Assembly (NCBI GenBank): GCA_027036655.1
Contig: JALWEC010000169.1
Location: forward strand, 1 to 8,032
DNA: 8,032 bases
DNA from: Melioribacteraceae bacterium
GTDB lineage: Bacteria; Bacteroidota; Ignavibacteria; Ignavibacteriales; Melioribacteraceae
Reading direction: 5' to 3'
The translations under genes and the position numbers were made by a program. Positions within the stretch are counted from its first letter, which is position 1. Every line of letters starts with the position of its first letter. Below, piece after piece: positions 1 through 5,686 of this stretch. A model generated the notes under the pieces. The model saw only the letters and a program-made list of their open reading frames with translations. It was not told the origin of the DNA and did not search any database.

Positions 1-641
1 TTGTTATCGATTCCGCTAACAAGCTTTTTCATATCAAGAAAGTAAAAGGGGAGCCTGTAGTTAATGTAAAACAGTTGCCGGAAAATATTCATCCGGTTTA
101 CATTCTGGTAACGGAAATTAGGCTACAGGAATTTCACGCCGTAATTATCACGGATAAAAGCGAAGTTTATCTTGTCTCGTTTGATAATTATAAATTGGTA
201 AAACTTCCGATTTCAGATTACGATTACAGAAATACACAGTTGCGGTTTTCGGGGAATATCTTTATTCGAACTATTCTTCTGAGTAAGGACTCTGGGAGTG
301 AAGTTATTGTTACCAACAGAAAATACAAAACGATTGCGACGATTTCCGAATCGACGGTTGATAAATGGGAAACCGGCGCGGGGACTTTCTTAAAAGCGGT
401 TGCTCCTTTCGCTTTATCTTTAAGAAACAGCCACACAACATTTGTAAACTTTTATTTTAAATTTACGGGAATAATTTCCCTAATCGGAATTATCTTATCG
501 CTGATTGTTTATTTTATCATTGATTCCAAGTTCCGAACAGAGAAAAAGAGCTCCGCCGTTGATTATATTTTAATTCTTTTTACAGGTGTTTACGGTTTGC
601 TGGCGTTATTGCTCGTGCCGGACGAATCTTGGAAGGTTTAA
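1..641 (+). CDS. C-terminal part of an unrecognised membrane protein (5' end outside window)
   Basis: The reading frame is open to the left edge (first full codon at position 3) and stops with TAA at 639-641, so about 212 residues are visible and the true start lies upstream. A TTG at 75 could be taken as a start, but the open frame before it and the lack of a clear ribosome site argue against that. The visible part is a soluble, beta-rich stretch with repeated hydrophobic-polar alternation (roughly nt 3-460). Two hydrophobic membrane segments follow at about nt 468-521 and 564-617, separated by a short charged loop, and the protein ends in a short polar tail. I do not recognise the family with confidence. 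A large periplasmic or cytoplasmic domain followed by two C-terminal helices resembles uncharacterised Bacteroidota proteins found beside ABC transporters (DUF4857-like), but that is a weak impression from memory. It converges on the superoxide reductase gene and is not in its operon. Confidence 0.75.
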   Translation, partial: VIDSANKLFHIKKVKGEPVVNVKQLPENIHPVYILVTEIRLQEFHAVIITDKSEVYLVSFDNYKLVKLPISDYDYRNTQLRFSGNIFIRTILLSKDSGSEVIVTNRKYKTIATISESTVDKWETGAGTFLKAVAPFALSLRNSHTTFVNFYFKFTGIISLIGIILSLIVYFIIDSKFRTEKKSSAVDYILILFTGVYGLLALLLVPDESWKV

Positions 642-687
642 GGAGCGATTTTCAATTTTGATGAATATTCGGGAAAGTCTTTAAAAA

Positions 688-722
688 AGAAAAAGCTGTC
701 TTCTACGGACAGCTTTTTCTGT
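688..722. terminator. Bidirectional intrinsic terminator between convergent genes
   Basis: The arms at 688-700 and 708-720 are perfect 13-bp reverse complements around the 7-base loop TTCTACG. The core is GCTGTC/GACAGC. The outer part is A-rich on the left and T-rich on the right, so each strand ends its stem in a U tract. It sits 47 bases after the stop of the upstream + gene and 21 bases beyond the stop of the - superoxide reductase gene, where a shared terminator is expected. Confidence 0.9.
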
Positions 723-740
723 AAATATATTTGTTATTAT

Positions 741-1124
741 TTATTCTTCAACTTCTACTACAACTTCGTCGCTTTGCCACAAACCATGTTTTGTGCAGTA
801 TGCCATTGCGGTAAGTTTCATTCTCTTTTTCTGAGGGACAACATAAAAATCCACTTCAACCTGGTCGGGCTGGTTTCCTAAAGCGCCGGCTACAAAATCA
901 GCTTGCGCAAGGAATGTTTCTCCGTCCCATAACTGAACGTAAGCAATGTAATGGTCAAAATCATCCGGATGTTTATATTCTTTTCCGACTTTAACTTTTA
1001 CTTTGTATTTCTCTCCTTTTTTAGCGTTACCTTCAGCATATACAAAAGGGGAGTGTCTGTCGATATAATCTTTTTTTGCTTCCTTGTCGATTTGCGAAAT
1101 ATCTTGATATCTGTTAATATTCAT
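741..1124 (-). CDS. Class II superoxide reductase (neelaredoxin/desulfoferrodoxin C-domain type)
   Basis: This 127-residue protein is a single superoxide reductase domain without the N-terminal desulforedoxin-like iron domain of class I enzymes. Superoxide reductases reduce superoxide to hydrogen peroxide at a non-haem Fe(His)4(Cys) centre, usually taking electrons from rubredoxin, in the cytoplasm of anaerobes and microaerophiles. All five expected ligands are visible: H24 in RHSPFV, H52 and H58 in KHPDDFDHYI, and C110 and H113 in CTKHGLW. The usual Glu-Lys pair before the first His (E-K-H) is replaced by D22-R23. The ATG at 1122-1124 is well supported by AAAGGAG on the minus strand (1132-1138) with a 7-base spacer. 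A possible -10-like TATAAAAT on the minus strand (1157-1164) lies about 33 bases upstream, next to the repeat element at 1176-1322. It appears monocistronic, with a terminator just past its stop. Assignment to the family is firm; kinetic competence with the altered pair is unknown. Confidence 0.92.
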   Translation of the reverse strand: MNINRYQDISQIDKEAKKDYIDRHSPFVYAEGNAKKGEKYKVKVKVGKEYKHPDDFDHYIAYVQLWDGETFLAQADFVAGALGNQPDQVEVDFYVVPQKKRMKLTAMAYCTKHGLWQSDEVVVEVEE

Positions 1125-1175
1125 TTTAAATCTCCTTTAAATGATTTTTACAATTAATTTTATATGGAAGAGACA

Positions 1176-1322
1176 TTTGCATAACCTAAATTTGTCATAA
1201 TGAGTTCACCGTAGCGAAAGTGGAAGCCGTCCGAAAATTTCTAAATTTGATATAATTACGGTTATGAGATTCTTCATTCCGCTTCGCTCCATTCAGAATA
1301 ACATTTTATGAGGTTATGCAAA
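1176..1322. repeat. MITE-like intergenic element with 12-bp terminal inverted repeats
   Basis: TTTGCATAACCT at 1176-1187 is perfectly inverted as AGGTTATGCAAA at 1311-1322. Read inward from each end, both halves continue similarly: GTCAT/GTTAT, then TGA, then an AGCGAA core followed by GGAA. The whole element is therefore an imperfect long inverted repeat of two related half-units. The right half, read on the minus strand, contains GAGCGAAGCGGAATGAAG followed by AATCTC, a type of intergenic repeat I have seen in many bacterial genomes. No coding capacity. A diverged, inverted copy lies at 3541-3694. No clear target-site duplication was seen. Confidence 0.7.
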
Positions 1323-1417
1323 GCCTTCTCTTAATGATAAAAAAAAATCTATCTCAAAGATAATATTTTAAAATCATTTCGCAATAAAAACACATCGGGT
1401 CTTTTAAAACAAGTCAG

Positions 1418-1463
1418 AATAATAAATGCCGATTAGTCCTAAACTTAGGGGCTATTTATTATT
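1418..1463. repeat. Long hairpin with AATAATAAAT arms
   Basis: AATAATAAAT-GCC (1418-1430) pairs with GGC-T-ATTTATTATT (1450-1463) with a single bulged T. The tip holds an inner palindrome CCTAA-AC-TTAGG (1438-1449). The position, more than 580 bases from the next start codon, does not suggest a leader element for enolase. Confidence 0.6.
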
Positions 1464-1490
1464 AACCCATTGCTTCAGCTATGGGGTTAA
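1462..1490. repeat. REP-like hairpin, TTAACCCAT...ATGGGGTTAA
   Basis: TTAACCCAT is followed by GCT-TC-AGC and then ATGGGGTTAA, giving a nearly perfect stem with one bulge and one mismatch. It overlaps the previous hairpin by two bases. One arm recurs in the next gap as AGCTATGGGTTAAA (about 4069-4082), so this is probably a repetitive palindrome rather than a unique regulatory structure. Confidence 0.55.
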
Positions 1491-1511
1491 AACGTAAAAG
1501 AAATGAAGTTC

Positions 1512-1527
1512 AACCGGTTCACCGGTT
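1512..1527. repeat. Short AACCGG hairpin
   Basis: AACCGGT (1512-1518) and ACCGGTT (1521-1527) are perfect reverse complements with a two-base centre, so the realistic fold is a 6-bp stem with a TTCA loop. No U tract follows. Confidence 0.45.
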
Positions 1528-1529
1528 TT

Positions 1530-1749
1530 ATAAACCCAAAATTGTCATTAGGCTGAAAGTTTCTAATGACTGCCATTAGGGAGTATGTACAGCTAACTTA
1601 TTAAAAAACAAAAAGTTGGCTAATAGAAAAAACTTTAATTTAAGGCAAAAAAAACAGATGAGAAAATCATACTCGTTCTATTTGTAGCACAGTCCGCCTA
1701 AGGCGGAGATTAGTAAGCTTGCGAACGGTCTCCGCCACGGCGGACTGTG
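1530..1749. repeat. Composite repeat unit, copy 1 (upstream of eno)
   Basis: The unit begins with ATAAACC followed by CAAAATTGTCATT (1537-1549). It contains a hairpin GTCATTAG/CTAATGAC (1544-1551, 1563-1570) and ends in a TGTAGCACAGT...ACTGTG palindrome. The same head, the TTTCTAATGA block and the TGTAGCACAGT palindrome recur in the same order and orientation at 3340-3454. Copy 1 has about 110 extra bases in the middle, including a hairpin AGCTAACTT/AAGTTGGCT (1591-1599, 1613-1621). Confidence 0.65.
1688..1749. repeat. Compound palindrome with CACAGTCCGCC arms
   Basis: The outer arms CACAGTCCGCC (1688-1698) and GGCGGACTGTG (1739-1749) match perfectly over 11 bp. The inner arms GGCGGAGA (1702-1709) and TCTCCGCC (1729-1736) match over 8 bp. 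Each side is also a local palindrome (TCCGCC-TAA-GGCGGA at 1693-1707 and TCCGCC-AC-GGCGGA at 1731-1744), so the element could fold as one long stem or as two small hairpins. No U tract follows, so a terminator is unlikely. Confidence 0.75.
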
Positions 1750-1780
1750 GGTGCAATTTAGCATTATGCTGTTTTTTCGC

Positions 1781-1796
1781 AGATTGCAAGCAATCT
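1781..1796. repeat. Small palindrome AGATTGC-AA-GCAATCT
   Basis: Perfect 7-bp arms around AA, so the practical fold has a CAAG loop. It sits 31 bases after the compound palindrome and may belong to the same repeat cluster. No T run follows directly. Confidence 0.45.
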
Positions 1797-2046
1797 ACGT
1801 TACAAACAATAGTCTTTTTCTTAGAAATTTTAGATTAGAAAAAATTCTAATGAGAATGATCATTTTATTAAGTTGAAAACATTTTTCTCCGGGGCGAAAG
1901 CAGAATGATATGAATTTGCTATACAAAGATTTTTAATAGAAATTAAATTGTTAATTATGGAACATATTTGAATCTGTTAAGTAAAATTTTTAATGTAATT
2001 TTATTATTTTTTAAACTAAATAATTCATAAAAAAAACGAGGATGAA

Positions 2047-3324
2047 ATGTTAAATAACAAAATAACCGGCGTTAGAGGGATGGAAATTTTAGATTCGCGG
2101 GGGAATCCCACGGTGCGAGTTTATGTTGAACTATCAGACGGAACGGAAGCGGTCGCTTCTGTCCCTTCCGGCGCGAGCACGGGCGAAAATGAAGCGGTTG
2201 AATTACGCGACGGAGACAAAAGCAGATACGGAGGGAAAGGCGTTTTAAAAGCGGTAGAAAATGTCAACAAAGTTTTATCCGAAGTTGTTATGGGAATGCC
2301 GGCGCACGAGCAAGCTTTGATCGATAAAAAGATGATTGAAGCCGACGGAACGGAAAACAAATCAAACTTGGGCGCAAATGCAATTCTCGGAGTGTCAATG
2401 GCGGTGGCTCGCGCTGCGGCCGAATCCGCTAAAGTTCCGCTTTATCAGTACCTTGGCGGCGCGGGCGCAAGAAGAATCCCGGTCCCTTGCATGAATATCT
2501 TAAACGGCGGAGAGCATGCCGACAACAGCGTCGATATTCAGGAGTTTATGGCAATACCTGTTGGTGCACCAAATTTCAGAGAAGGTTTACGCTATGTCGC
2601 AGAAACGTTTCACACGTTAAAAGGCATTTTGAAGAAGCGCGGATTATCAACAGGAGTTGGGGACGAAGGCGGCTTTGCTCCTAATCTGAAAAGTAACGAG
2701 GAAGCCGTTGAAACAATTATTGAAGCTATTGAGAAAGCAGGCTACAAACCCGGCGAAGATATTGCAATCGGTCTTGACAGCGCGGCAAGTTCTTTCTCAA
2801 CCGACCTGAAAGGTTCTTATGAATTAAAATGGTCCGGCGGGGGAAAGAAAACCGACGATGATTTGATCGCTCTCGCCGAGGAATGGATTTCAAAGTATCC
2901 TATCATTCTTTGGGAAGATCCTCTTGCCGAAGCCGACTGGGAAGGTTTTAAGAAGTTTACCGCAAAGTTAGGAGATAAAGTGGAAGTTGTGGGCGATGAT
3001 ATTTTTGTAACAAACGTTAAATTTATCAGTCGCGGAATAAAAGAAGGAACCGCCAATTCATCATTGATCAAACTTAACCAAATCGGAACGGTTTCCGAAA
3101 CTATTGAAGCAGTAAGAATGTGCCGAGATGCCGGATGGCGTTATTTTATCTCGCATCGTTCGGGAGAAACAAGCGATGCATTCTTAGCCGATTTTGCCGT
3201 GGCGATGGACGGAGGACATTTGAAAACCGGCTCCGCATGCAGAAGCGAAAGGTTGGCGAAGTATAATCGTCTTCTCGAAATTGAAGATGAATTAGGTCCC
3301 GCCGCTCTTTATTATTGGAAATAA
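2047..3324 (+). CDS. eno: Enolase (phosphopyruvate hydratase)
   Basis: Enolase converts 2-phosphoglycerate to phosphoenolpyruvate in glycolysis and the reverse in gluconeogenesis. It is cytoplasmic and Mg-dependent, and is also found in RNA-degradation complexes of some bacteria. The 425 residues match the family length. The family landmarks are present in order: [10 protein letters not shown] (41-50), [11 protein letters not shown] (157-167), GDEGGFAP (205-212), LDSAAS (243-248), WEDP (289-292), GDD (316-318), LIKLNQIGT (340-348), SHRSGET (369-375) and KTGS (393-396). Expected Mg ligands are D244, E290 and D317; expected catalytic or substrate residues E166, E207, K342, H370-R371-S372 and K393 are all there. 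The segment 247-300 departs from the usual bacterial pattern (SFS where EFY is usual, EDPL where EDGL is usual). The ATG at 2047 has GAGGA four bases upstream and gives the standard N-terminus ending in LDSRGNPT. It stands alone, with large repeat-filled gaps on both sides. No terminator with a U tract was recognised after its stop. Confidence 0.97.
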   Translation: MLNNKITGVRGMEILDSRGNPTVRVYVELSDGTEAVASVPSGASTGENEAVELRDGDKSRYGGKGVLKAVENVNKVLSEVVMGMPAHEQALIDKKMIEADGTENKSNLGANAILGVSMAVARAAAESAKVPLYQYLGGAGARRIPVPCMNILNGGEHADNSVDIQEFMAIPVGAPNFREGLRYVAETFHTLKGILKKRGLSTGVGDEGGFAPNLKSNEEAVETIIEAIEKAGYKPGEDIAIGLDSAASSFSTDLKGSYELKWSGGGKKTDDDLIALAEEWISKYPIILWEDPLAEADWEGFKKFTAKLGDKVEVVGDDIFVTNVKFISRGIKEGTANSSLIKLNQIGTVSETIEAVRMCRDAGWRYFISHRSGETSDAFLADFAVAMDGGHLKTGSACRSERLAKYNRLLEIEDELGPAALYYWK

Positions 3325-3339
3325 AACTCATAGTTGAGG

Positions 3340-3454
3340 ATAAACGCAAAATTGTCATTGAAAAATTATTAGTCGGAAATTTCTAATGATAAACAGTTTA
3401 TTGTAGCACAGTTTGCTTATCCTTCCGCAAAATGCGGAGGGCAGGCAGACTGTG
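3340..3454. repeat. Composite repeat unit, copy 2 (downstream of eno)
   Basis: ATAAACG followed by CAAAATTGTCATT (3347-3359) matches copy 1 with one mismatch over 20 bases. TTTCTAATGA (about 3380-3389) and TGTAGCACAGT (3402-3412) follow as in copy 1. The terminal palindrome pairs CACAGTTTGC (3407-3416) with GCAGACTGTG (3445-3454) with one mismatch. Its inner arms are CCTTCCGCA and TGCGGAGGG (one bulge), different from copy 1. Outer sequence conserved, inner sequence different, is what a structure-bearing repeat would show. Confidence 0.65.
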
Positions 3455-3540
3455 TTTTGGATATATGTGTAAATAAAGCAAATTTTATGTCCTCTTTTTT
3501 ATATGGAAAAAATTTAACTTTGAATAGTTGAATCCGAATG

Positions 3541-3694
3541 GTTTATTCTACCAAGGCGAAGCGGGAGAAGAATCTCAAAACATGCAATTATACCGGATTT
3601 AGAGGTATTTCGGAAGGCTTCCATCTACGTCCTCAACGAAAATCAGTTGGAACAAGCTTGGCGGACTCAATATGCTAACTTTAGGTTATGCAAA
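3541..3694. repeat. Diverged, inverted copy of the 1176-1322 element
   Basis: Compared with the reverse complement of 1176-1322, three blocks align in order: a GCGAAGCGG...GAAGAATCTCA block (3557-3579), an AATTATA...ATTTAGA...TTTCGGA-GGCTTCCA block (about 3587-3622), and a right end at 3665-3694 that matches 26 of 30 bases and ends in the intact terminal repeat AGGTTATGCAAA (3683-3694). About 40 bases before 3665 are absent from the first copy. The left terminal repeat is no longer recognisable, although the flank TTTTATATGGAA (3497-3508) is identical to the flank of the first copy (1158-1169). Confidence 0.65.
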
Positions 3695-3729
3695 GGTTTT
3701 TAATAATTACATACGACTCCCGTTGAGGT

Positions 3730-3880
3730 AGTATAATCTAACCCGGGCAAGCCGGAACCGAAAAATGAAAAGAGCTGAGGGAAATAATCTCTAAAAGTTA
3801 TACCAATAAAGGACTTCAGAGTATTTAGGGAAAATATTCTGCTAAAAATAACGCAAAGTTTACTGATAATAGATTAAGGA
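3730..3880. repeat. Direct repeat, copy A (possible decayed sequence)
   Basis: It starts with AGTATAATCT, then GGGCAAGCCGGAA (3745-3757), AATAAAGGACT, AGAGTAT, AAAATATT and TTTACTGATAA. The same blocks follow in the same order and spacing in copy B at 4167-4318. One frame from CAAGCC (3748) gives readable peptide broken by two in-frame stops, so it could be remains of a coding sequence, but no family is recognised. Confidence 0.55.
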
Positions 3881-3983
3881 CAAAAACTATAGAGAAGATA
3901 ATACTGCAAACTTGAATTTGAAAAAATAAAAAAGAGTGTTTCCGTTAATTCAACTGCTTTACAGTTAGATTGTTAAAATATTG

Positions 3984-4025
3984 ATTTTTCAACTTCGGTT
4001 TTTGTAAACCGCGAGATTGAAAAAT
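3984..4025. repeat. Nested hairpin ATTTTTCAA / CGGTTT
   Basis: Outer arms ATTTTTCAA (3984-3992) and TTGAAAAAT (4017-4025) are perfect over 9 bp. Inner arms CGGTTT (3996-4001) and AAACCG (4006-4011) are perfect over 6 bp with a TTGT loop. It lies far from any gene end and has no obvious role. Confidence 0.55.
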
Positions 4026-4112
4026 TTAACATTTCCCTTCAAAAGAGCGAAGCGCTTTAATTGATAATAGCTATGGGTTAAATCCGTAGAAAAATAAATC
4101 CTCATATCACAA

Positions 4113-4145
4113 GAACTGCGAACGCAGTTCAATTTATTTTTTTAT
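4113..4145 (+). repeat. GAACTGCG/CGCAGTTC hairpin followed by T-rich run
   Basis: GAACTGCG (4113-4120) and CGCAGTTC (4123-4130) are perfect reverse complements, and AATTTATTTTTTTATTT follows. In isolation this looks like an intrinsic terminator, but the nearest upstream gene ends about 790 bases earlier. An AAAAATAAAT on the left (about 4090-4099) can extend pairing with the T-rich side. A repeat palindrome or an orphan terminator are both possible. Confidence 0.45.
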
Positions 4146-4166
4146 TTAAGAAATACAAGAAAGCTT

Positions 4167-4318
4167 AGTATAACCTGTTTTGGACAAGCCGGAAAGAAAA
4201 AGGGAAAAAGTTGAACAAAAAAATAATTTTTGAAACTCTTATCAACAAAGGACTATAGAGTATGTGGAAAAATATTTTGCCAAATATAATAAGAATTTTA
4301 CTGTTAAGGAATTAATGT
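4167..4318. repeat. Direct repeat, copy B (possible decayed sequence)
   Basis: AGTATAACCT (4167-4176), GGACAAGCCGGAA (4182-4194), AACAAAGGACT, AGAGTAT, AAAATATT, TTGCCAAA and TTTACTGTTAA match copy A in order over about 150 bases, with many substitutions and few gaps. A readable peptide runs from CAAGCC until a stop near AGGACTATAG (4249-4258). A second readable stretch continues in another frame from GTGGAA (4264). This pattern is compatible with a frameshifted relic but is not proof of former coding. Confidence 0.55.
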
Positions 4319-4331
4319 TAACGAAATTCCA

Positions 4332-4354
4332 TTAATCCGCCTTGGCGGAATAAT
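4332..4354. repeat. TCCGCC-TT-GGCGGA palindrome
   Basis: The arms of about 11 bp (ATTAATCCGCC against GGCGGAATAAT) carry one mismatch around a TT centre. The 12-base core TCCGCCTTGGCG also occurs on the minus strand at 7244-7255, and the same arms with other centres occur at 1693-1707 and 1731-1744. It begins 14 bases after direct repeat copy B. Confidence 0.6.
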
Positions 4355-4476
4355 CCTTTCGGGATTTAGAAAAAAATTAGTTTTGAATTGTCGGGATTTA
4401 ACGTTTGGGAATATTTTGATTTTAGATTAACTTTAAAATCTTGAATTTATTGAATAATTAAACAGATGGGAGAAAA

Positions 4477-5679
4477 ATGAACACACAAGATTATATTTCA
4501 TTGGAAAACCAATACGGAGCTAACAACTATAATCCTTTGGATGTTGTTATCGATAAAGCTCAGGGCGTTTGGGTTTGGGATGTAGAAGGGAATAAATATA
4601 TGGATTGCCTCGCGGCGTATTCCGCTGTTAACCAAGGGCATTGTCATCCCAGAATCGTGGATGCGCTGAAAAATCAAGCGGAAAAGGTTACGCTTACTTC
4701 CCGCGCATTTCGCAACGATCAGCTTCCGCTTCTCTACAAAGAACTTTCCGAACTGACCGGATTTGAAAAAGTTCTGCCTATGAACTCCGGTGCCGAAGCT
4801 GTTGAAACAGCTTTGAAAGCCGTTCGCAAGTGGGGCTACAAAGTAAAAGGAGTTCCCGAAGATAAAGCCGAAATTATAACTTGCAGAAATAACTTCGGCG
4901 GAAGAACCATCACGATTATCTCTTTTTCAACAGAAGAGCAGTACAAAGATGGTTTCGGACCTCTTACTCCGGGATTTAAAAATGTTGAGTACGGAAACGC
5001 GAAAGCTTTGGAAGAAGCGATTACCGAGAACACGGTAGCTTTTCTTGTTGAGCCGATTCAAGGCGAAGGTGGAGTAATCGTTCCTCCGGAAGGCTATTTG
5101 AAAGAAGCGTATGAAATTTGCAAGAAGAATAATGTGCTTCTGATTACTGATGAAATTCAATCGGGACTCGGACGAAGCGGTAAACTTTTTGCGTTCGAGT
5201 ATGACGGAATTCGTCCCGACGGTGTAACAATAGGGAAAGCTTTATCCGGCGGATTATATCCCGTATCGGCGTTTTTGGCAAGCAAAGAAATTATGGATGT
5301 CTTTCATCCCGGCGACCACGGCTCCACATTCGGAGGCAATCCGCTCGGAGCGGCTGTGGCAAGGGAAGCGCTTAAAGTGCTTGTGGAAGAAAACTTGATT
5401 GAAAAGTCGTACGAACTCGGCAAATATTTCAGGGAACAATTGCGTGTGGTTAATTCAAAGCATGTTAAAGAAATCCGCGGGCGCGGCTTGTTTATTGGCG
5501 TTGAGCTGAATAACGAAGCCGGCGGAGCGCGAAGATTTTGCGAAGCCCTTATGGAGAAAGGAATTCTCGCAAAGGAAACACACGAAAACGTTATCCGGTT
5601 TGCTCCTCCTTTGGTTATCACGAAGGAAGAAATAGATTGGGCAATGGAAAGAATAAAAGACGTCCTTTTAATGGATTAA
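4477..5679 (+). CDS. rocD: Ornithine aminotransferase (ornithine--oxo-acid transaminase)
   Basis: This PLP-dependent class III aminotransferase moves the delta-amino group of ornithine to 2-oxoglutarate, giving glutamate semialdehyde/pyrroline-5-carboxylate and linking arginine breakdown to proline and glutamate. It is cytoplasmic, and the 400 residues are the usual bacterial length. The Schiff-base lysine is K254 in GKALSGGLYPVSA; D225 in TDEIQ contacts the PLP ring nitrogen. Residues that separate ornithine aminotransferase from acetylornithine and GABA relatives in the human enzyme have matches here: Y18 in NNYNPL, Y48 in AAYSAVNQGHCHP, R143 in FGGRT, the switch E197 in VEPIQGEGG, and R374 in IRFAPPLV. 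This supports the rocD call over argD. The ATG at 4477 follows GGGAG (4468-4472) by four bases. The upstream 1.15 kb holds only repeats; a strong terminator lies 7 bases after the stop. No proline or arginine pathway gene is adjacent. Confidence 0.95.
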   Translation: MNTQDYISLENQYGANNYNPLDVVIDKAQGVWVWDVEGNKYMDCLAAYSAVNQGHCHPRIVDALKNQAEKVTLTSRAFRNDQLPLLYKELSELTGFEKVLPMNSGAEAVETALKAVRKWGYKVKGVPEDKAEIITCRNNFGGRTITIISFSTEEQYKDGFGPLTPGFKNVEYGNAKALEEAITENTVAFLVEPIQGEGGVIVPPEGYLKEAYEICKKNNVLLITDEIQSGLGRSGKLFAFEYDGIRPDGVTIGKALSGGLYPVSAFLASKEIMDVFHPGDHGSTFGGNPLGAAVAREALKVLVEENLIEKSYELGKYFREQLRVVNSKHVKEIRGRGLFIGVELNNEAGGARRFCEALMEKGILAKETHENVIRFAPPLVITKEEIDWAMERIKDVLLMD

Positions 5680-5686
5680 GCTTACG

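Larger units (their letters stand above)
1125..2046. other. 922-bp gene-free region crowded with hairpins and diverged repeats
   Basis: I find no convincing coding frame or RNA gene here. The region is AT-rich and holds, left to right: a 147-bp element with terminal inverted repeats (1176-1322), stacked hairpins (1418-1490), a short AACCGG hairpin (1512-1527), a composite repeat unit (1530-1749) ending in a compound palindrome, and a small palindrome AGATTGC-AA-GCAATCT (1781-1796). An AT-rich leader then runs to the enolase gene. No promoter for enolase could be assigned with confidence. Confidence 0.7.
3325..4476. other. 1152-bp gene-free region with repeats and possible decayed sequence
   Basis: No intact gene or RNA gene is seen. 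The contents, left to right, are: composite unit copy 2 (3340-3454), an inverted copy of the terminal-repeat element (3541-3694), direct repeat copy A (3730-3880), nested hairpins (3984-4025 and 4113-4130), direct repeat copy B (4167-4318), and a TCCGCC-TT-GGCGGA palindrome (4332-4354). An AT-rich leader then runs to rocD. No reliable rocD promoter was found. Confidence 0.7.

Noticed and set aside
75..641. Complete gene starting at the TTG at position 75
   Set aside because: The frame stays open to the left edge with sensible protein sequence, and no ribosome site precedes the TTG, so the gene is treated as truncated by the window.
951..1157. Open frame on the + strand opposite the superoxide reductase gene
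   Set aside because: It is phenylalanine-rich, has no ribosome site, and covers a well-supported gene on the other strand, so it is a shadow frame.
1418..1800. Possible CRISPR array or structured RNA gene in the series of hairpins
   Set aside because: The hairpins differ in sequence and are irregularly spaced; there are no constant repeats with unique spacers and no cas genes. No tRNA, 6S RNA or tmRNA pattern could be recognised.
1948..1970. Bacteroidota-type promoter (TTTG / TANNTTTG) upstream of enolase
   Set aside because: CATATTTG at 1963-1970 misses the first T, and the nearest TTG (1948-1950) is only 12 bases away instead of about 19-21.
1176..3694. A composite transposon carrying enolase between inverted element copies
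   Set aside because: There is no transposase, the copies are strongly diverged and one has lost a terminal repeat. Enolase is an essential gene with ordinary sequence, so bracketing by an intergenic repeat family is the simpler reading.
3800..3890. Relic of an AraC-family regulator in direct repeat copy A
   Set aside because: Short stretches such as NKGLQS and LRTKT recall AraC-type helix-turn-helix proteins of Bacteroidota, but the match is brief, interrupted by stops and in lysine-rich AT-rich sequence; too weak to name a family.
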